64,000 nt of DNA, from contig NZ_STGK01000001.1 of the NCBI RefSeq assembly GCF_004919105.1, positions 248,001 through 312,000 of the forward strand. The letters are read 5' to 3'. The translations under genes and the position numbers were made by a program. Source of the stretch: Nocardioides sp. GY 10113 (lineage in GTDB: Bacteria; Actinomycetota; Actinomycetes; Propionibacteriales; Nocardioidaceae). The notes beneath the pieces are model-generated. The model did no database searches. It was given only the letters and a program-made list of their open reading frames with translations, and had not been told where the DNA came from. Numbering within the stretch: position 1 is the first letter of the stretch; each line of letters opens with the position of its first letter. Positions 58,464 to 64,000 of the stretch are shown one piece after another.

Positions 58464-60060
58464 CGCGCCGGTAGGACAGCGTGCCCGGCACCCGCTCCCA
58501 GGCGCCGGTCGCGGGCGCGGGTTCCCGCGGGATCATCCGCTTGAGCACCTTGTTCGTCGGCGTCCGCGGCAGCTCGTCGACCAGGCGCAGCACCGCGGGC
58601 ACCCACTTGGTGCCGAGGTCCGGCTGGGCCGCGAGGAAGTCGGAGAATCGCTCCGGATCGAAGGCGGCGCCCGGCACCCGCTCGGCCACCGCGCAGACCT
58701 GGTCGCCGACGACGGGGTCCGGCACCGCCACCACGGCGACGGCGGAGAACCCGGGGAAGCGCACCAGCAGGCGCTCGATCGGGGCGGTCGCCAGGTTCTC
58801 GCCGTCGACCCGCAGCCAGTCGCCGGAGCGGCCGGCGAAGTAGAAGAAGCCCGCCGCGTCCCGGTAGGCGAGGTCGCCGCTCCACGACCAGCCGTGGCGC
58901 AGCCGGCGGCGATCCGCCTCCGGGTTGTTCCAGTAGCCCTCGAAGAGGGCGGCCCCGTCGCGGTTCACGATCTCGCCGATCGCCTCGTCGCCGTTGAGCA
59001 GGAGCCCGTTCGCGTCGAAGCGCCCCGGCGGGCACTCGGTGAGGGTCTCCGGGTCGACCACCACCGTCGCGTCGGTCGGCGCGCGCCCGAGCGAACCGGC
59101 CGGCGTCTCGGGCGTCCGGAGGATCTGGATCTCGCCCTCGCTCGACCCGAACGAGTCGATCACCCGGCAGTCGAACCGCCGCGCGAACGCCGCGATGTCG
59201 CCCTCGGCGGCCTCGTTGCCGAACGCGATCCGCAGCGGGTTGTCCGCGTCGTCGGGCCGCGCCGGGGTGGCCAGCACGTAGGCCAGCGGCTTGCCGACGT
59301 AGTTGAAGAAGGTCACCCCGTAACGGCGTACGTCGGGCAGCCAGGCCGAGGCCGAGAACCGGCGGCGCAGCACGACCGTCCCGCCGACCGCGACGGCCGG
59401 TGCCACCCCGGCCATCAGCGCGTTGGAGTGGAACATCGGCATCACGACGTAGAAGACGTCGCGTGCGGTGAGGGAGCGTCGCTCGGCCTGCTGTCGAGCG
59501 ATCCGGCCCATCCGGGCGTGTGAGCAGATCACCGCCTTCGGCGCGGCCGTGGTGCCCGAGGTGAAGACCAGTGAGAACGGGGTCGAGGGCTCGACGTCCG
59601 CGGCCAGGGCGAGATCGCACGGGGTGGCCGCGGCCAGCGCCTCCCGGTACGCCGCCTCGTCGACGTGCAGGGTGCGCTCGGCGGGCACCGGCGTCTCGAC
59701 GCCGTCCAGCAGCGCCCGGCGGCTCTCGTCGACGACGAGCACCTGGCAGTCGGTGAACGCGATGTCGCGGGCCAGGTCGGGGCCCCGGCGGGTCGGGTTG
59801 ATGCCGACCCCGGTCGCGCCGACCAGCGAGCAGGCGATCCACCAGAAGAGGTGCTCGGCGGTGTTCTCCAGTGCCAGACCGACGTGCCACGGCCCGGCGG
59901 GGGAGGTGGCGCGCAGCTGCTGCAGCAGGCCGGCCCGCCGGCGCCCCTCGCCGATCGCCTCGGCCCAGGTCCAGGAGCGATCCTCGAACCAGAGCGCGGT
60001 GGCGTCGTCGCCGGCTCGGCCCGCCAGCAGCGCGGCGAACGTCGGGTCGGCATCGGTCAC
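58444..60060 (-). CDS. Acyl-CoA synthetase (AMP-forming, FadD17-like)
   Basis: 538 aa. Adenylating motifs: SLVFTSGTTAAPKAVICSHA (P-loop), IDSFGSSEGEIQILR, a GDLAYRD-type core and the C-terminal Lys region ELPRTPTNKVLKRM. It activates a fatty or sterol-derived acid to its CoA thioester for beta-oxidation. The length and weakly conserved second half resemble mycobacterial FadD17. The ATG at 60060 was chosen. Confidence 0.88.
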   Translation of the reverse strand: MTDADPTFAALLAGRAGDDATALWFEDRSWTWAEAIGEGRRRAGLLQQLRATSPAGPWHVGLALENTAEHLFWWIACSLVGATGVGINPTRRGPDLARDIAFTDCQVLVVDESRRALLDGVETPVPAERTLHVDEAAYREALAAATPCDLALAADVEPSTPFSLVFTSGTTAAPKAVICSHARMGRIARQQAERRSLTARDVFYVVMPMFHSNALMAGVAPAVAVGGTVVLRRRFSASAWLPDVRRYGVTFFNYVGKPLAYVLATPARPDDADNPLRIAFGNEAAEGDIAAFARRFDCRVIDSFGSSEGEIQILRTPETPAGSLGRAPTDATVVVDPETLTECPPGRFDANGLLLNGDEAIGEIVNRDGAALFEGYWNNPEADRRRLRHGWSWSGDLAYRDAAGFFYFAGRSGDWLRVDGENLATAPIERLLVRFPGFSAVAVVAVPDPVVGDQVCAVAERVPGAAFDPERFSDFLAAQPDLGTKWVPAVLRLVDELPRTPTNKVLKRMIPREPAPATGAWERVPGTLSYRRARLGGA

Positions 60061-60122
60061 CGGCCCATCCTGCCGCCGGCGCGCGGCCGGGGTCGGCGGA
60101 TCCCGCTCATCGGGCGCGCAAC

Positions 60123-60181
60123 CCCCGGCTCGGCGGCGCCTGACCCCGGCTCGGTGGGTCTGGACCCCGGCTCGGCGGAGG
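60123..60181. repeat. Tandem 21-bp array of the 3'-end repeat
   Basis: Units begin CCCCGGCTCGGCGGCGCCTGA (60123-60143), CCCCGGCTCGGTGGGTCTGGA (60144-60164) and a partial third (60165-60181). They occupy the gap between the ligase start and the end of the unknown gene. Confidence 0.82.
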
Positions 60182-60183
60182 GG

Positions 60184-60852
60184 TCAGGCCTCGGCGGCGG
60201 GCTCCTCCGGGGCGCTGTCGATGTGCGGGTCGGCCAGCAGGTACTGGGTCAGCCGGCCGTCGCGCTGGGGCTCGGGGCGGACCGGCTCGGGGATCATCCG
60301 GCCCTCGGCGGTGTCCCAGAACCGGTCGACCTGGACCGCGACGCGGCGCGCCACCCGGCCCGACACCCCGCGGTGCGGGATGTAGGGGTGCGGTCGGGTC
60401 GGCGCCCTCAGCTCGCTGCGGTAGAGCCGCTCGGCGAGCTCGTTGCGGTGCTCGTCATGGGGGAGCGCCTCGACCAGGTCCTCCTCGAGCACCATGTACT
60501 CCTCGAAGGCCGCGCCGAGCTCCGCCCACACGGCGCGCCACGGGCGCTTCACGTCGTACGTCGAGCCGTAGAGCTTGGCCTTGGTGTGGGCCAGCGCCTC
60601 CTCCAGCTGCTTGCTCTGCTGGGTGAAGCCGCGTGCCTTGTCCCGGCCGTTCTCGAGGTGCTGGGCGAACTCCGGGACCAGGACGGCGTTGGCGGCCGCC
60701 ACGTGGCGGCTGGTGGCGGCCAGGAACCGGTCGGTCGCCGGGAACCGGTCGCGTGGTCGGTCGCGGGTCGGCATGCTCGCCTGGGCCTCGGCCAGACGCT
60801 GGCCGAGCACCTCGTGGGTCATCTGGATGGTGGTGCCGAGTTGGTCACGCAT
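60184..60852 (-). CDS. Unknown alpha-helical protein, 222 aa
   Basis: Not recognised. It is mostly amphipathic helix: TIQMTHEVLGQRLAEAQASM, SRHVAAANAVLVPEFAQHL, ARGFTQQSKQLEEALAHTKA and AAFEEYMVLEEDLVEALP. This order resembles a hemerythrin-like four-helix bundle that has lost several His ligands; that reading is tentative. The C-terminus (after 160) is basic then Pro/Glu-rich. It has no predicted signal or membrane segment. The unit is bounded downstream by the 21-bp array and upstream by a shared-arm terminator. Confidence 0.7.
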   Translation of the reverse strand: MRDQLGTTIQMTHEVLGQRLAEAQASMPTRDRPRDRFPATDRFLAATSRHVAAANAVLVPEFAQHLENGRDKARGFTQQSKQLEEALAHTKAKLYGSTYDVKRPWRAVWAELGAAFEEYMVLEEDLVEALPHDEHRNELAERLYRSELRAPTRPHPYIPHRGVSGRVARRVAVQVDRFWDTAEGRMIPEPVRPEPQRDGRLTQYLLADPHIDSAPEEPAAEA

Positions 60853-60935
60853 CTGCCTGTCCGTTCCGTTGCCCTAGTGCCATGGTGCTCCGGTCCAGAC
60901 CAGCAGACAAGGGTCGTCGTACCGACGGAAAAATG

Positions 60936-60978
60936 CGCGAGTCGGCAGGAACTGACGGTCAGTTCCTGCCGACTCGCG
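60936..60978 (-). terminator. Near-perfect hairpin after GAPDH
   Basis: CGCGAGTCGGCAGGAACTGAC and its full complement are separated by one base, a 21-bp inverted repeat; a folded RNA would open the centre into a loop. It lies just past the GAPDH stop on the minus strand. Its arm shares CGAGTCGGCAG with the terminator at 37304. Confidence 0.88.
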
Positions 60979-60983
60979 GTGGA

Positions 60984-62423
60984 TCAGGACTGCGGGAAGG
61001 TCGGGTACTCGACGCCCGAGATGTACTGCACGGTCCGGACCACCTGGCAGGAGTAGCCGAACTCGTTGTCGTACCAGACGTAGAGGATCGCGCTGTCGCC
61101 GTCGACGATCGACGCGTTGCCGTCGATGATCGAGGCGGCACGCGAGCCGATGAAGTCGCTGGAGACCGCGTCGCTGGCCACGGTGTAGTCCAGCTGGCGG
61201 CGCAGCTCGCCGGTCAGCGAGACCTCGCGCAGGTGCTCGTTGACCTCCTCGCGGGTGGTCTCGCGCTTGAGCTGCAGCGAGAGGATCGCGATCGAGACGT
61301 CCGGGGTGGGGACGCGGATCGAGTTGCCGGTGATCTTCGCCTTCAGGTCCGGGAGCGCCTTGGCGACCGCGGAGGCGGCGCCGGTCTCGGTCAGCACGAG
61401 GTTCAGCGGGGCCGAGCGGCCGCGGCGGTCGGCCTTGTGGTGGTTGTCCAGCAGGTTCTGGTCGTTGGTGAACGAGTGCACCGTCTCCACGTGGCCGCGG
61501 ACGATGCCGAACTCGTCCTCCATCGCCTTGAGCGGCGGGACGATCGCGTTGGTCGTGCAGGAGGCGCAGGAGAGGACGTTCTCCGCCGGGTCCACCGTCT
61601 CGTGGTTCACGCCGTGCACGATGTTCGGCACGTCGCCCTTGCCCGGCGCGGTGAGCAGGACCTTGGCGATGCCCGGGCGCAGGTGCTGGGACAGGCCCTC
61701 GCGGTCGCGCCACTTGCCGGTGTTGTCGATCAGGATCGCGTCGTTGATGCCGTACGCCGTGTAGTCCACCGTCGCCGGGTCGTCGCTGTAGATGAACTTG
61801 ATCGCGTTGCCGTTGGCGATGACGAGGTCGTTCTCCTCGTCGACGGTGATGGTGCCGTTGAACTGGCCGTGCACCGAGTCGCGGCGCAGCATCGAGGCGC
61901 GCTTGGCGAGGTCGCCCTCGCCGCCCCTGCGGACCACGACGGCGCGCAGGCGCAGGCCGTTGCCCGAGCCGGCCTTCTCCACCAGCAGGCGCGCGACCAG
62001 GCGGCCGATCCGGCCGAAGCCGTAGAGGACGACGTCCTGCGGGCCGGCGGCCTCGCGCTTGTTCTCGCCGGTGGCGCCGGCGAGCGCCTCGGCGGTGAAG
62101 TCGGCGACCGAGAGGCCGCGGGTGTCGGCCTGGTAGGCGTCGAGGAGGAGCGCAAGGTCGATCTTCGCGGCGCCGATGTCGAGGCCGGCGATCGCCTCGA
62201 GGAAGGGGAACGTGTCGACGACGGAGAGCTCCTCGCCGCCGATCATCCGGGCGAACCGGTGCGTCTTGAGGATGCTGATGACCGACTTGTTCACCAGCGA
62301 GCGGCTGTGCAGGAGGATCGTGACGTCCTTCTCGCGGTGCAGCTTCCCGATGATCGGGATCATCGCCTCCGCGATCTCCTCGCGGCTCTTCCAGCGGGTG
62401 AACAGGTCTTCGGTGACGCTCAC
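60984..62423 (-). CDS. gapB: Glyceraldehyde-3-phosphate dehydrogenase, long GapB type
   Basis: 479 aa, matching the roughly 480-aa GapB of corynebacteria and other actinobacteria, usually NADP-linked and gluconeogenic. An N-terminal extension of about 125 residues precedes the Rossmann motif VVLYGFGRIGRLVARLL near residue 131. Active Cys is in SCASCTTNAIVPP near residue 290. The start is GTG with RBS AAGGGGAA. A good -35/-10 promoter lies upstream. Whether the extension is regulatory is not known. Confidence 0.92.
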   Translation of the reverse strand: MSVTEDLFTRWKSREEIAEAMIPIIGKLHREKDVTILLHSRSLVNKSVISILKTHRFARMIGGEELSVVDTFPFLEAIAGLDIGAAKIDLALLLDAYQADTRGLSVADFTAEALAGATGENKREAAGPQDVVLYGFGRIGRLVARLLVEKAGSGNGLRLRAVVVRRGGEGDLAKRASMLRRDSVHGQFNGTITVDEENDLVIANGNAIKFIYSDDPATVDYTAYGINDAILIDNTGKWRDREGLSQHLRPGIAKVLLTAPGKGDVPNIVHGVNHETVDPAENVLSCASCTTNAIVPPLKAMEDEFGIVRGHVETVHSFTNDQNLLDNHHKADRRGRSAPLNLVLTETGAASAVAKALPDLKAKITGNSIRVPTPDVSIAILSLQLKRETTREEVNEHLREVSLTGELRRQLDYTVASDAVSSDFIGSRAASIIDGNASIVDGDSAILYVWYDNEFGYSCQVVRTVQYISGVEYPTFPQS

Positions 62424-62458
62424 GGTTTCCCCTTAGGGACGACGACAAAACCGCAGCG

Positions 62459-62487
62459 ATGCTAGGCCTCACCGGGCGGCGGCCCAA
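62459..62487 (-). promoter_or_regulatory. Promoter of the GAPDH gene
   Basis: Minus-strand TTGGGC (62482-62487), 17-nt spacer, TAGCAT (62459-62464). The spacing is optimal for a housekeeping sigma factor. The transcript would have a leader of about 30 nt with RBS AAGGGG. Confidence 0.65.
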
Positions 62488-62537
62488 TCTGACGACGGCA
62501 GGTTGGAGCGTTCCAAGCCGCTACTGTGATCGGAATC

Positions 62538-63098
62538 TCACCGCGTGGCGGCCCCGGCGCGCGCGGCGACCATGATCTGGTCCAGTGCCCAGGCGAGGTT
62601 CGCGCGGTCGTGCTGGTCGGCGAGCATCTCGTAGCCGACCAGGGTGCTCATCGCCCAGACCGTGAACGCCTCGGCCCGCTCGGGGCCGACCAGGGCCGTC
62701 ATCGCGTCGTGCACGACCTGGAAGCGGTCGGCGTCGACGTCGCGCTGCACGGCCGCCACGCGGTCGTCGACCCCGGCCCAGACCCGGATCGCCGCCTCGG
62801 TCCGGTGCTGCAGCTCCGAGCTCGCCGCGGCGAGTCGACGCAGCCGCTGCACCGGGTCGGGGTAGGTCACCGCGAGCGCGATCGTCTGCTGGGTGCGGTC
62901 CAGGAGCCAGGTGGCGAGCAGGCTGTCGGTGAACTCCTGCCAGCTCGCGAAGGAGTGGTAGAACGCGCCCGTCGTGACCCCGAGGCGCTGACACAGCGGC
63001 GCCAGCTTCAGGCCGCCGTAGCCGTCGCTGGCCAGGATGTCGTTGGCCGCGGCGAACCAGCTGCGCCGCAGCTCCTCGTTGCGCTTGACCCGTCCCAT
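62538..63098 (-). CDS. TetR-family regulator
   Basis: 186 aa. HTH region: AANDILASDGYGGLKLAPLC, then QRLGVTTGAFYHSFASWQEF, the typical TetR recognition helix. A short all-helical effector domain follows. RBS GAGGAG. It is divergent from the MarR gene. No clear target is identified; a self-operator or the MarR-KstD side are possibilities. Confidence 0.87.
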   Translation of the reverse strand: MGRVKRNEELRRSWFAAANDILASDGYGGLKLAPLCQRLGVTTGAFYHSFASWQEFTDSLLATWLLDRTQQTIALAVTYPDPVQRLRRLAAASSELQHRTEAAIRVWAGVDDRVAAVQRDVDADRFQVVHDAMTALVGPERAEAFTVWAMSTLVGYEMLADQHDRANLAWALDQIMVAARAGAATR

Positions 63099-63204
63099 CG
63101 CGACTCCGCTCCTCGGTCGTCCCGCCCGATCACCTACGGCGAGATCGGCATCGTAGGACTCGCGGCACGGGTGAGACGTCCGAACGGATGGGACCGCCCC
63201 GCCC

Positions 63205-63210
63205 TAGGAT
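63205..63210 (+). promoter_or_regulatory. -10-like hexamer TAGGAT for a leaderless mRNA
   Basis: TAGGAT ends 6 nt before the GTG at 63217. No RBS is present. Confidence 0.5.
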
Positions 63211-63216
63211 CGTTGC

Positions 63217-63708
63217 GTGGCGGAGACGGAGTGGCTCACCGACGAGCAGCAACGCGCGTGGCGCGGTCTGCTGGAGGTGAACGCGCAGCTGACCGTGGCG
63301 CTGCACCGGCGCCTGCAGGCCAGCAGCGGGCTCTCCCTGGCCGACTACGACATCCTGGTCGCGCTCACCGACGTGCCGGGGCGCTCGCTGCGGATGTACG
63401 AGATCGGCGAGCGGCTGCAGTGGGAGAAGAGCCGGGTCTCCAAGCAGGTGGCGCGGATGGCGGCGCGCGGACTGGTACGCCGCCGCGAGTGCATCGACGA
63501 CCGCCGGGGCGCGTTCGTCGACCTGACCGAGGAGGGCCAGGCCGCGATCGAGGCCGCGGCGCCCGACCACGTCCGCCTGGTCCGCTCGGTGGTCTTCGAC
63601 GTCCTCACCGAGGAGCAGGTCGGCCAGCTGACCCGGATCACCGAGAGCGTGCTCGGCAGCCTCGCGGAGGAGCGGAAGCAGAGCGACGAGGGGCGCCGGG
63701 CCAGCTGA
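63217..63708 (+). CDS. MarR-family regulator
   Basis: 163 aa. Winged-helix MarR core: SGLSLADYDILVALTDVPG, RMYEIGERLQWEKSRVSKQV, then ARMAARGLVRRRECIDDRRG (the wing, with the conserved DxRG). Such regulators respond to phenolics, oxidants or lipids. The GTG start fits the -10-like TAGGAT 6 nt upstream. It is divergent from the TetR gene and convergent with the flavoprotein. Confidence 0.88.
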   Translation: MAETEWLTDEQQRAWRGLLEVNAQLTVALHRRLQASSGLSLADYDILVALTDVPGRSLRMYEIGERLQWEKSRVSKQVARMAARGLVRRRECIDDRRGAFVDLTEEGQAAIEAAAPDHVRLVRSVVFDVLTEEQVGQLTRITESVLGSLAEERKQSDEGRRAS

Positions 63709-63753
63709 GCCCGGCGGCTGGTGATCTCGACAGGCTCAATCCGGGCGGGTTGC

Positions 63754-63790
63754 CAGGCTCGGCGCCGGGGCGCCCCGCACCTCAACCACC
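63754..63790. repeat. Interspersed palindromic repeat, copy 5 (partial)
   Basis: AGGCTCGGCGCCGGGGCGCC leads to CACCTCAACCACC, the right half and linker of the family, as in copy 3. It includes the stop codon of the flavoprotein at 63782-63784. The rest of the 63709-63781 gap shows no other feature. Confidence 0.75.
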
Positions 63791-64000
63791 GTCGAGCATG
63801 TCCCGGACCGCCAGCGACGCGAACGTCATCGCCGCGCCGAGCGGCGCCCCGGGCCCCGGGTAGGCCCCGCCGAACACCGATGCGGTGGAGTTGCTGGCGG
63901 CGTACAGCCCCGGGAGCGGCGCCCCCGCGTCGTCGAGCACCCGCGCCGCCGCGTCGGTGACCAGTCCGCCCTTGGTGCCCAGGTCGGAGAGGACGAACCG
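63782..64000 (-). CDS. FAD-dependent oxidoreductase, KstD-like (C-terminal part only)
   Basis: The minus strand is open from the right edge to the TGA at 63784, about 72 residues. The sequence [40 protein letters not shown], then [18 protein letters not shown] matches the C-terminus of 3-ketosteroid 1-dehydrogenase-like flavoproteins, where it closes over the FAD. The terminal residues and the stop lie inside repeat copy 5. The start lies outside the window. Confidence 0.82.
   Translation of the reverse strand, partial: RFVLSDLGTKGGLVTDAAARVLDDAGAPLPGLYAASNSTASVFGGAYPGPGAPLGAAMTFASLAVRDMLDGG

Overview
The window is dense, very GC-rich bacterial chromosome with the habits of a high-GC actinobacterium, most likely a Nocardioides-like member of the Nocardioidaceae. 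This is an inference from an F420-type LLM oxidoreductase, a mycobacterial-size FadA/FadB pair, MMPL exporters, a GapB-type GAPDH of about 480 residues, probable leaderless promoters and a family of palindromic intergenic repeats. No tRNA, rRNA, CRISPR array, transposase or phage gene was seen. The DNA looks like core catabolic chromosome, not an island.

Layout. (1) 1-11876, reductive pyrimidine or hydantoin catabolism: a MocR-type regulator (cut by the left edge) is divergent from a nitrilase-type beta-ureidopropionase, dihydropyrimidinase, an LLM flavin/F420 oxidoreductase, an NMT1/THI5-type ABC importer (permease, ATPase, permease, lipoprotein), a class III aminotransferase and a methylmalonate-semialdehyde dehydrogenase. 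Together they would take dihydropyrimidines through beta-alanine or beta-aminoisobutyrate to acetyl- or propionyl-CoA. (2) 12063-13788, persulfide handling: a CstB-like MBL-rhodanese protein behind a CsoR/CstR-type C6G6 operator, followed by a 53-residue Cys-rich protein. (3) 14711-28032, purine catabolism: a GlcD-like oxidase is divergent from xdhABC, malate synthase, a CitE-like DUF6986 protein, uraD, uraH, urate oxidase, allantoinase and allantoicase. This route runs from xanthine to ureidoglycolate and then glyoxylate/malate. The only step without an obvious enzyme is ureidoglycolate cleavage.

(4) 28158-37265, mixed housekeeping: small membrane proteins, YihY, a SulP transporter, malic enzyme, a nitroreductase, a polar amino-acid ABC transporter and a glutathione peroxidase. 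(5) 37351-42911, alkane and lipid functions: tetR-mmpL is divergent from an AlkB-rubredoxin fusion, followed by a second tetR. (6) 43009-60852, fatty-acid metabolism: an M15-peptidase lipoprotein, a CaiB/Amacr racemase, a MerR regulator with three matching operators, FadA/FadB, an SDR / APH-like kinase / histidine phosphatase trio, an HTH protein, a crotonase, a second MMPL exporter, a FadD-type ligase and an unknown protein. (7) 60984-64000: GapB-type GAPDH, a TetR, a MarR and the C-terminus of a KstD-like flavoprotein cut by the right edge.

Non-coding structure is unusually informative. It includes five copies of a palindromic repeat that reads as GGTTTCGAGGCTCG to CACCTCAACCACC, a second short repeat family seeded on CGCCGAGCCGGG at gene 3' ends, a degraded tandem copy of the xdhC 3' end, three GTGACA-N7-TGTCAC operators around the merR gene, two terminators that share one hairpin arm, and -10-like hexamers placed 6-7 nt before several start codons, implying leaderless mRNAs.
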